A DNA stretch of 7,252 bases from positions 1 to 7,252 of the forward strand of contig DNRQ01000035.1 of NCBI GenBank assembly GCA_003499925.1, in the 5' to 3' direction. Below are positions 1-4,305 of this stretch, in pieces (within the stretch, counting starts at the first letter, position 1; each line of letters opens with the position of its first letter). The notes under the pieces are model-generated. The model worked only from the letters and a program-made list of their open reading frames with translations. It did not search any database and had not been told where the DNA came from. A program made the position numbers and the translations under genes. The stretch comes from Geobacter sp. (GTDB lineage: Bacteria; Desulfobacterota; Desulfuromonadia; Geobacterales; Geobacteraceae).

Positions 1-175
1 TGTTACGAGATCAGGAGTTCTGAACTTATGGAAGAAGGAGTTCCCAACCCTTGCGGGTGGACCAGGACCTCCGCGGTTGATAGAGCGGGCAAAAGCTAAA
101 CGGAGCCGGGCCATGCTGCCGCCTGTTTTTAGCCGCTAAAATCGAATTGGAAGCACGTCGAACGACAAGGATTAG
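1..175. other. Unassigned left edge, possible coding tail
   Basis: No recognisable gene lies here. Two plus-strand frames are open from the window edge, one to a TAA at 97-99 and one to a TAA at 137-139. The second could be the C-terminal tail of a gene starting outside the window (it includes N-L-W-K-K-E-F-P and R-L-I-E-R-A-K-A-K-R), but I recognise no family and neither frame is long enough to be convincing. I see no tRNA and no clear terminator. Confidence 0.25.
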
Positions 176-313
176 CTTGGGCAGGTTGTCTACCCGGCAG
201 AGTGGACCGGCGACTCCCGTCTGAACATCACCGAATGGCTAACTGAGGAGCTTGCCGATCCCGCCAGGTGGGCTAAAGAAAGGACAGCCGAACTGAGAGA
301 GGATTGGGGGTAA
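176..313 (+). pseudogene. 3' remnant of an unidentified gene
   Basis: The frame opens just after a TAG at 173-175 and runs to TAA at 311-313, about 45 codons, with no good start codon or ribosome binding site. The residues look protein-like: Y-P-A-E-W-T-G-D-S, then an amphipathic helix-like tail (E-W-L-T-E-E-L-A-D-P, R-W-A-K-E-R-T-A-E-L-R-E-D-W-G). Such a tail with no start suggests the C-terminal end of a gene whose 5' part has been lost or shifted out of frame. I do not recognise the family. It ends 43 bases before the next start, inside that gene's promoter region, consistent with accessory DNA built from fragments. It could also be a chance open frame. Confidence 0.35.
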
Positions 314-320
314 AAAATGG

Positions 321-349
321 TTGCACCGTTCGCGAATCGCGAATAGAAT
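321..349 (+). promoter_or_regulatory. Leaderless promoter with palindromic operator
   Basis: A -35-like TTGCAC (321-326) and a -10-like TAGAAT (344-349, five of six consensus bases) are separated by 17 bases. The end of that spacer is filled by a perfect inverted repeat, TTCGCGA-A-TCGCGAA (329-343). Seven bases after the -10 comes the ATG at 357, so the expected transcription start falls on or next to the A of the start codon. No Shine-Dalgarno sequence precedes the ATG. The simplest reading is a leaderless mRNA whose promoter is blocked when a dimeric repressor, probably the HTH protein encoded directly downstream, sits on the palindrome. Confidence 0.6.
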
Positions 350-356
350 ATGCCGC

Positions 357-872
357 ATGACTCTCAAACCGCAAGACATAGTCATCCTCCTTAAACTCGT
401 TGTCATCGGCGACCGGCCGTGGTCGTTTAGCTCCCTCGCCCTCGAACTCGGCATGAGTTCGTCCGAGGTCCACGGTGGCATCAAGCGTGCGACGACTTCT
501 CGGCTCTACGACCCCAGTCGTAAAGTCCCCATCATGAGATCCCTGCTCGAATTTCTGGTCCATGGGGTAAAGTACGTGTTCCCACCCGAAGCCGGTAGCC
601 CGACTCGCGGCATGCCCACCAGCTATGCCGCGCCTCCCCTAAACACCCTGATTGTGCAAACTAACGAACTTCCCCCTGTATGGCCGTCCTCCGATGGTAA
701 TGCACGTGGATACGAGTTCTCCCCTCTCTTTCACTCGGTACCAACGGCAGCGGCAAATGACGGTGCTCTCTACGAACTTCTGGCCTTAGTTGACGCCATT
801 CGCGACGGCAGGGCTAGGGAGCGGGAACTGGCGGTAAAGGAGCTAACTATGAGGTTTAGAGCGCATGAATAG
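357..872 (+). CDS. HTH/winged-helix-type protein, partner of nucleotidyltransferase
   Basis: A protein of 171 residues. The N-terminal part (about residues 5-50) reads as a helix-turn-helix: an amphipathic helix (D-I-V-I-L-L-K-L-V-V), then S-L-A-L-E-L-G-M-S-S-S-E-V-H, a typical turn plus recognition-helix pattern, and I-K-R-A-T-T-S-R-L-Y. The C-terminal half has conserved-looking aromatic/proline motifs (Y-A-A-P-P-L-N, E-L-P-P-V-W-P, G-Y-E-F-S-P-L) and ends in a charged helix (D-G-R-A-R-E-R-E-L-A-V-K-E-L). From memory, proteins of this type precede nucleotidyltransferase-fold genes in a two-gene module. The next frame (ATG 865) overlaps its stop by 8 bases, which fits translational coupling. 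ATG 357 is preferred over an upstream in-frame TTG at 321 because that TTG lies in the -35 box and ATG 357 sits at the predicted transcription start. It probably represses its own promoter through the palindrome at 329-343. The gene appears intact although its partner is destroyed. Confidence 0.7.
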   Translation: MTLKPQDIVILLKLVVIGDRPWSFSSLALELGMSSSEVHGGIKRATTSRLYDPSRKVPIMRSLLEFLVHGVKYVFPPEAGSPTRGMPTSYAAPPLNTLIVQTNELPPVWPSSDGNARGYEFSPLFHSVPTAAANDGALYELLALVDAIRDGRARERELAVKELTMRFRAHE

Positions 873-957
873 GGCTGTAGAGGGCAACCTTGCCATCATT
901 AGGCACGTCGCCGCACGTCTTGGCAAATTGAACTGCGTGGAGGTATGTCCAGATTGA
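865..957 (+). pseudogene. 5' stub of nucleotidyltransferase-like gene (copy 1)
   Basis: A 30-codon frame begins ATG-AAT-AGG at 865, overlapping the HTH gene's stop by 8 bases, and ends at TGA 955-957. Its first 20 residues match those of the frame starting at 1446 at 17 positions (both contain N-R-x-V-E-x-N-L-A and I-R-H-V-A-A-R-L-G). The corresponding 60 bases match at 52 positions. After that the similarity stops and the next gene begins. It is therefore the truncated start of the nucleotidyltransferase gene normally paired with the HTH gene. It may still be translated as a short leader that couples the HTH gene to the ParB-like gene, because its TGA overlaps a possible TTG start at 954. 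Confidence 0.7.
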
Positions 958-1430
958 TCAGGAAATTGAAAATTGATAGTCGGTTCACGCCGTGCTCCGT
1001 CGAAGATGACGATGAGCTGTTTCCAAATGGAATCTTCGTCTTCAACATAACGAAGATGACCGAATACATCACGAGCCACGAAATCCCTTGCGAAGAGGTC
1101 CAGGTCAAAGATTTCAGCAGGGGCGCATCCAAGTTCAATGAAGAGCACCTGACGGCGGTTGACATCACCAGACCGGTCATCGTCGCCGAAATATCACCCG
1201 GCCGCTACAACGTGATTGACGGCAACCACCGGATGGAGAAGGCCAGGCGACTTGGAATGGAGACGATAATGGCCTATAAACTAGGGCCGGAACAACACCT
1301 TCAGTTCCTGACAACCAGCCAGGGCTACAGCGCCTATGTCGAGTACTGGAACGGAAAACTGAGGGACGTGAAAAGGTTGGGAAAAAAGGTCAGTTCACTG
1401 GCAAGCGGATTGAAGAACAAAAAGAGCTGA
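945..1430 (+). CDS. ParB/sulfiredoxin-fold domain protein
   Basis: A protein of 161 residues with the hallmark of the ParB N-terminal/sulfiredoxin-like fold: after R-P-V-I-V-A-E-I comes Y-N-V-I-D-G-N-H-R (D92-G93-N94-H95-R96), followed by a helix M-E-K-A-R-R-L-G. In this family that loop binds nucleotide. The N-terminal half is acidic (E-D-D-D-E-L-F-P) and the C-terminal end is lysine-rich (L-G-K-K, L-K-N-K-K-S), which may contact nucleic acid. It lacks the ParB HTH and dimerisation domains, so it is not a partition protein. The start is uncertain: ATG 945 lies one base after the best Shine-Dalgarno (GGAGG, 939-943), too close, whereas in-frame TTG 954 has a 10-base spacing and overlaps the stop of the preceding stub. 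It sits between two copies of the nucleotidyltransferase 5' end, as if inserted. The substrate is unknown. Confidence 0.65.
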   Translation: MSRLIRKLKIDSRFTPCSVEDDDELFPNGIFVFNITKMTEYITSHEIPCEEVQVKDFSRGASKFNEEHLTAVDITRPVIVAEISPGRYNVIDGNHRMEKARRLGMETIMAYKLGPEQHLQFLTTSQGYSAYVEYWNGKLRDVKRLGKKVSSLASGLKNKKS

Positions 1431-1445
1431 CAACAAGGCTGACGC

Positions 1446-1848
1446 ATGAATAGAGTCGTAGAGGTCAACCTAGCCATGATTAGGCACGTCGCTGCCCGTC
1501 TTGGCCACCTTCGTGACCGATATGGCCATTCGCCTGGTGACGGCTCCCTACTTCCTCGCTACCAAGATCGATGCCTTCCACAACCGGGGGGGCGACGACT
1601 TCTTTGCCAGCCACGACATGGAGGACATCATTACCCTTCTCGATGGCAGGGCTGAGGTCGTCGAGGAGGTAATAGCTGCCCCCGCAGATGTTAGGGACTT
1701 TCTTGCTGAGGAGTTCGAGCGCTTCCTAAAAAATCGGGCCTTTCTCGATGCGCTGCCAGGCCATCTGCTGCCGAACTCTGCCAGCCAGAAAAGGGTCCCC
1801 ATCCTCATTGAGAGGATAAGGACCCTCGTAAGCTGCCAGCGGGCCTGA
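1446..1848 (+). pseudogene. Nucleotidyltransferase-like gene, core deleted and frameshifted (copy 2)
   Basis: The 5' end (ATG 1446) reads M-N-R-V-V-E-V-N-L-A-M-I-R-H-V-A-A-R-L-G, a complete match to the family start as I recall it, but that frame soon degenerates. From about 1507 the gene continues in another frame with D-M-A-I-R-L-V-T-A-P-Y-F-L-A-T-K and D-A-F-H-N-R-G-G-D-D-F, S-H-D-M-E-D-I-I-T-L-L-D-G-R, ending in L-P-G-H-L-L-P and a helical tail before TGA 1846-1848. This is the C-terminal half of an AbiEii/MNT-like nucleotidyltransferase-fold protein. The roughly 100 or more residues normally between, with the G-G and D-x-D metal-binding motif, are missing. The junction lies around 1500-1525. 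The 3' part could be translated separately from ATG 1522, but it would have no catalytic site. Family assignment is from memory; the internal deletion and frame change are seen directly. Confidence 0.7.
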
Positions 1849-1892
1849 AACGGCGACCAAATTTTGAGGTTTGACTGATTTCTGTCAGGCTA

Positions 1893-1920
1893 TTGCAACT
1901 GTGGCCATATCCAATCAAAT
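1893..1920 (+). promoter_or_regulatory. Weak candidate promoter for yjdM
   Basis: TTGCAA (1893-1898) and TCAAAT (1915-1920), each four of six consensus bases, are spaced by 16 bases. If used, the transcript would run through the palindrome at 1930-1949 and the terminator-like hairpin at 1955-1986 before reaching yjdM. No better promoter is visible in the 41 bases between that hairpin and the yjdM start. Confidence 0.25.
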
Positions 1921-1928
1921 TGCGTGTG

Positions 1929-1957
1929 GAGGAGGGGACGTCCCCTCCTTTGTGCCC
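1929..1957. repeat. Solo, collapsed copy of the REP-like repeat
   Basis: A perfect 20-base palindrome, AGGAGGGGACGTCCCCTCCT (1930-1949), is followed by TTGTGCCC. Its left 13 bases equal 2466-2478 in the larger inverted repeat, and its right 19 bases match 2532-2550 at all but one position. It is therefore the two ends of the same element joined at GACGT with the interior missing, in the same orientation. As RNA, the arms would form a loop-less or slightly opened GC-rich hairpin. Confidence 0.65.
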
Positions 1958-1986
1958 GGTGGCCGAAAAGGCTTCCGGGGTTTTTT
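1955..1986 (+). terminator. Rho-independent terminator or attenuator hairpin
   Basis: Stem CCCGGTGGCC (1955-1964) pairs with GGCTTCCGGG (1970-1979), with one T-T mismatch and one G-T wobble, around a GAAAA loop. It is followed by one G and six T (1981-1986). This is a good intrinsic terminator for transcription entering from the broken nucleotidyltransferase region. Its position 41 bases ahead of the yjdM start also allows a role as an attenuator if the yjdM promoter lies upstream of it. Confidence 0.7.
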
Positions 1987-2027
1987 GCGTGAAGCAGCCG
2001 TGCAACCAACCATGAAAAGGACACCGA

Positions 2028-2366
2028 ATGACAGCCTTACCCAAATGCCCCTCCTGCAGCTCGGAATACACCTATGAAGACGGCGAACTGTACATCTGCC
2101 CGGAATGCGCCCATGAATGGAGCAAGACGACAGCCGAGAGTGCCGAGGCGGACAGCGTCGTGCGTGACGCATTCGGCACCGTGCTGAGCGACGGCGACTC
2201 GGTGACCGTGATCAAGGACCTCAAGATCAAGGGATCGTCGGCGGTCGTCAAGGTCGGCACCAAGGTCAGGAACATCCGCATAGTCTCCGGAGACCATGAC
2301 ATCGACTGCAGGATCGACGGCATCGGCGCCATGCAGCTGAAGTCCGAGTTCGTCAAAAAGGCGTAG
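2028..2366 (+). CDS. yjdM: YjdM/PhnA-type zinc-ribbon protein
   Basis: A protein of 112 residues, almost exactly the length of E. coli YjdM (formerly PhnA), and collinear with it as I recall. Residues 1-30 form a zinc ribbon: C7-P-S-C10 (with S-E-Y-T-Y-E-D after it) and C24-P-E-C27 (Y-I-C-P-E-C-A-H-E-W). The C-terminal PhnA domain contains D-G-D-S-V-T-V-I-K-D-L-K, I-K-G-S-S, K-V-G-T-K-V, G-D-H-D-I-D-C and L-K-S-E-F-V-K-K at the end. The start at 2028 has AAGGA (2017-2021) six bases upstream. The family was named for alkylphosphonate use, but that link is historical; it is not the phosphonoacetate hydrolase also called PhnA, and its biochemical role is unclear. It is probably cytosolic. It stands alone between repeat-element copies and its codons look normal, so it is likely functional. 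Confidence 0.92.
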   Translation: MTALPKCPSCSSEYTYEDGELYICPECAHEWSKTTAESAEADSVVRDAFGTVLSDGDSVTVIKDLKIKGSSAVVKVGTKVRNIRIVSGDHDIDCRIDGIGAMQLKSEFVKKA

Positions 2367-2403
2367 ATTAGGCTAAGCTAAGCGCGGCGACCACCATCAG
2401 CGG

Positions 2404-2460
2404 TCAAAGATAATTCGAGACCTCGATCAGGTTTCCGTCCGGGTCTCGAAAATATATCGG
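2404..2460 (-). pseudogene. C-terminal remnant of a glyoxalase/VOC-family gene
   Basis: The minus strand from about 2460 reads I-Y-F-R-D-P-D-G-N-L-I-E-V-S-N-Y-L and then TGA (complement of 2404-2406). The F-R-D-P-D-G-N-L-I-E motif is the classic final strand of vicinal-oxygen-chelate (glyoxalase/bleomycin-resistance) proteins, with the metal-binding Glu in L-I-E. Upstream of these 17 codons the sequence passes directly into the inverted-repeat element starting at 2459, and the rest of the gene is absent. It is a fossil cut by, or recombined at, that element. Confidence 0.75.
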
Positions 2461-2551
2461 GGACAGAGGAGGGGACGTTCATGCGATGATGCGATTCTCG
2501 GGGGCAAGTGGAGATAGAAACGCATGAACAACGTCCCTTCCTTTGTGCCCC
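2459..2551. repeat. REP/RAYT-like imperfect inverted repeat
   Basis: The left arm, 2459-2485 (GGGGACAGAGGAGGGGACG, then TTCATGCG), is complementary to the right arm, 2521-2551 (CGCATGAACAACGTCCC, then TTCCTTTGTGCCCC), with a few mismatches and a two-base insertion. The arms enclose 35 bases with no open frame. GGGGACAGA-type ends and long stem-loops are, to my knowledge, typical of sequences mobilised by REP-associated (IS200-like) tyrosine transposases. No transposase is present, so this would be a non-autonomous copy. It lies between yjdM and hipA, which converge on it, and could act as a bidirectional terminator. It replaces most of a VOC gene. Confidence 0.65.
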
Positions 2552-2604
2552 ACTTTCGGGCTTGGCATCGGCGGCAGCGCTCTGAATCTTACGAAAATTT
2601 TTCC

Positions 2605-3349
2605 TCATTTGTTCGGAGTGTGCAGAAATAGGTGTTCTGCCTCGGCACATTCCTGCGAGGTCAAGCCAAGCTTCCTGGCGCGGACCTTCCATCCTCCCAC
2701 CACCTTGCACACATCATTGACGATCTCCCTGGCGCGGCCGGTTTCCAGTCTGTAGTAGTCAGCGGTTGCTAGCACCACATCCAGACCGGGTTGCCGGTTA
2801 TATAGATCCAGAGAAAGGACGTGCTCGTCTTTCTTGAAAGATGGATTCATGTCGAAGGCCGGGGCTAGGCGCCACCCTTCGGGAGACCGGATGAAGCCAT
2901 GATTCCGCAAGTGATCATCGCGGTTGGCGGTGGCGACGTTGAAGGCAACCCTGGTGAAAAGCTCTTCGAGGCTTTGGGTGATATGATCGGCCTCACCGTA
3001 AGTGGCCAGAAATTCCGCCATTTCCAGATAACTGGCGTCTTTTTCTCGGAGTACGGCCTTCTTCCTTGGCTTCGACCGCCTCCCGGCGTTTCATCAGGAT
3101 CTGCCCCCAGCGGTCGGGGCATGAATCCATGAACACGCCGAAATTGGAATCCCCAGGGAAGAATTCACCGGCAAACAGATCCAGTTCCGGGTCCAGGGGA
3201 AAGGCATGGGCATGCTTGAGCCAGGTTGGCTCGTAGGAAAAACGTACGCTTCCCCGATCCCCACGGGACAGCGTGCCTATGTGCTGAAGGGGACCGAAGG
3301 CAGGATCGTCAAGCCAGACCCAGATCTGGTCCCCTTTTGCCTTAGCCAT
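2605..3349 (-). pseudogene. hipA: hipA kinase toxin, central deletion with frameshift
   Basis: The 5' part (ATG at 3349, AGGAG a few bases upstream) encodes a HipA N-terminal domain: W-V-W-L-D-D-P, G-P-L-Q-H-I-G-T-L, V-R-F-S-Y, L-D-L-F-A-G-E, then F-G-V-F-M-D-S-C-P-D-R-W-G and L-M-K-R-R-E-A. At about 3035-3050 the reading changes frame and continues with D-A-S-Y-L-E-M-A-E-F-L-A-T-Y-G, the C-terminal kinase lobe. This includes the catalytic loop A-N-R-D-D-H-L-R-N-H-G-F and the metal-binding L-A-P-A-F-D-M-N-P-S, ending at TGA 2605-2607. The middle of the protein (ATP-binding lobe and phosphorylation/ejection loop region, roughly 200 residues in a normal HipA of about 440) is missing. Neither half can be an active Ser/Thr kinase. 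It overlaps hipB by 8 bases, the usual hipBA layout. Confidence 0.85.
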
Positions 3350-3680
3350 CACTGTCTCCTGTCGGCTGCTTCCTGCGTGGAGCCCTTTTTCGGTGGGGGA
3401 GTGATTCGTCCTGCAGACGGCGCCCCAGAACATCTTCCTTGGCTATCATTGACAGATCTTCAACCATTCCCAAGACGCGCAGTACCTGGACGTAGATTCC
3501 GATGGCAACCGAGGGATCACCATTCTCGACCTTGTAAAGCGTCGGACGTGAAATATCAGCCCTGGAACAAACCGTTTCCATGGAAAAACGACGACGAAGC
3601 CGCGCATCCTTGAGGCGCTGCCCCAGTGCCTCCATTTCTTTCGCTGAAGATGGATAGATTGTAACGGTTCTCTTGGTCAT
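3342..3680 (-). CDS. hipB: HipB-type Xre-family antitoxin/repressor
   Basis: A protein of 112 residues with an Xre/Cro-type helix-turn-helix at about residues 19-72: L-G-Q-R-L-K-D-A-R-L-R-R-R, then S33-M-E-T-V-C-S-R-A-D-I-S-R-P-T-L-Y-K-V-E-N, the scaffold and recognition helices, and V-L-R-V-L-G-M. The C-terminal tail is basic and proline/arginine-rich (H-R-K-R-A-P-R-R-K-Q). In hipBA systems this protein binds the operator and neutralises the HipA kinase. Here the frame is complete while hipA is broken, so it survives as a solitary repressor or antitoxin. Its stop overlaps the hipA start by 8 bases. The ATG at 3680 has no Shine-Dalgarno and lies just a few bases after the predicted transcription start, so translation may be leaderless or nearly so. 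Confidence 0.88.
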   Translation of the reverse strand: MTKRTVTIYPSSAKEMEALGQRLKDARLRRRFSMETVCSRADISRPTLYKVENGDPSVAIGIYVQVLRVLGMVEDLSMIAKEDVLGRRLQDESLPHRKRAPRRKQPTGDSDG

Positions 3681-3690
3681 AACGGCTATT

Positions 3691-3720
3691 ATTGTTTACA
3701 CACAGTGCCTAAAGTGTCAA
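3691..3720 (-). promoter_or_regulatory. hipB promoter with dyad operator
   Basis: On the minus strand, a perfect -35 TTGACA (complement of 3715-3720) is followed after 16-18 bases by a -10-like region in TAAACAAT (3691-3698). The hipB ATG is only about 10 bases further on. The spacer holds an imperfect dyad at 3695-3713 (plus strand TTTACACACAGTGCCTAAA) in which seven of nine base pairs are symmetric. This is a plausible HipB operator placed to block RNA polymerase. Confidence 0.5.
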
Positions 3721-3721
3721 C

Positions 3722-3727
3722 TATAAT
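3722..3727 (+). promoter_or_regulatory. Consensus -10 element, divergent from hipB
   Basis: A perfect TATAAT on the plus strand sits next to the hipB -35 box. There is no convincing -35 at the proper distance (the region around 3695-3704 is CA-rich and lies inside the hipB dyad). If active it would give a transcript leading to the small frame at 3771 and possibly further towards the hydrogenase genes. Confidence 0.25.
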
Positions 3728-3770
3728 TATCGTTACGTAGGATGAGCTGATTTCCACAGGAGCTACACGG

Positions 3771-3881
3771 GTGCAGCCACGAAGTCAACAAAAATCTTCC
3801 CGTCGAGCCGATGCACCGAACCTGATTCCCCCGCTGCACAGAGATGGTTATGTGCCGCCCAGGTGGGAGGTTGCCGTGTGA
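3771..3881 (+). CDS. Candidate 36-codon small ORF
   Basis: GTG at 3771 is preceded by AGGAG (3758-3762) with an 8-base spacing, and the frame runs to TGA 3879-3881. The product would be 36 residues: a basic N-terminal part (Q-P-R-S-Q-Q-K-S-S-R-R) and a proline/aromatic C-terminal part (L-I-P-P-L-H-R-D-G-Y-V-P-P-R-W-E-V). I recognise no family. Support is only the ribosome binding site, the upstream TATAAT and the non-random composition. It could equally be a gene remnant or chance. Confidence 0.25.
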   Translation: MQPRSQQKSSRRADAPNLIPPLHRDGYVPPRWEVAV

Positions 3882-4305
3882 AAAATTCTGCAGGCGTCAA
3901 ATTAACCATTGACAGTTCGGGAAAGCAGGTTTACAAACGAATGCGATTTTCAAATCCATTTACTGCCTCCGTCTAAAAAGCCAGCCTCAATACGCCAGCC
4001 AGATAGGACAATCAGGTTTTCGCCCACCGTCAGGAAAATCGAAGTGGCGGCAAGGAACGGGACCCCGGTAGGGTCTGCTGCAGCAACTGTGGACCGCTTT
4101 GCGGTAGGGACTTGAAAATGAATGTCGTTATATGTGGGTGCGCTGGAGATTTCCCTTCCCCTAAATTATCTAGGTCTCGTGAAACAAAGCACGAAGGAAA
4201 TCTTCAAGCATTACCTGTCTGACAGGGGGCAACTTCAAGGGCAATATGACATGGATTGGCAGCTTACTTATCTGGAGCCGCAGCTCACAACAAGGAGGGA
4301 TAAAG
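3882..4305 (+). other. Long upstream region of the hydrogenase operon
   Basis: No convincing gene lies here. It holds a candidate promoter (3909-3937), hairpin GACCC-CGGTA-GGGTC (4061-4075), hairpin ACCGC-TTT-GCGGT (4093-4105) and a 13-base dyad CCTGTC-T-GACAGG (4214-4226) that may be an operator. A weak 64-codon frame starts at 4122 and ends at 4316, just inside the small subunit gene; it contains that gene's ribosome binding site, but its own start has only a distant AGGGA, so I do not call it. The region does not match a cyclic-di-GMP (GEMM) riboswitch as I know its conserved core. Confidence 0.4.
3909..3937 (+). promoter_or_regulatory. Candidate sigma70-type promoter for the hydrogenase operon
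   Basis: A perfect TTGACA (3909-3914) and TACAAA (3932-3937, four of six consensus bases) are separated by 17 bases. It is the best promoter-like pair in the 424 bases ahead of the small subunit and would give a leader of about 360 bases. I looked for a sigma54-type GG-N10-GC pair in the same region and did not find a convincing one. Confidence 0.35.

Noticed and set aside
321..356. TTG start at 321 for the HTH gene
   Set aside because: It lies in the predicted -35 box and the added residues cover the operator palindrome and -10; ATG 357 is the better start.
1929..2551. CRISPR array from the repeated GGAGGGGACGT motifs
   Set aside because: There are only two sites, about 530 bases apart, with inverted-repeat ends and no regular spacers.
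2899..3613. Plus-strand frames across hipA and hipB
   Set aside because: They are antisense to clearly recognisable HipA and HipB coding sequence.
4020..4110. Cyclic-di-GMP (GEMM) riboswitch before the hydrogenase genes
   Set aside because: The conserved core sequences of that class are absent; only short isolated hairpins are present.
4246..4305. A 20-codon N-terminal extension of the hydrogenase small subunit
   Set aside because: ATG 4306 has the strong AAGGAGG and places the Tat motif at the N-terminus; the extension would bury the signal.
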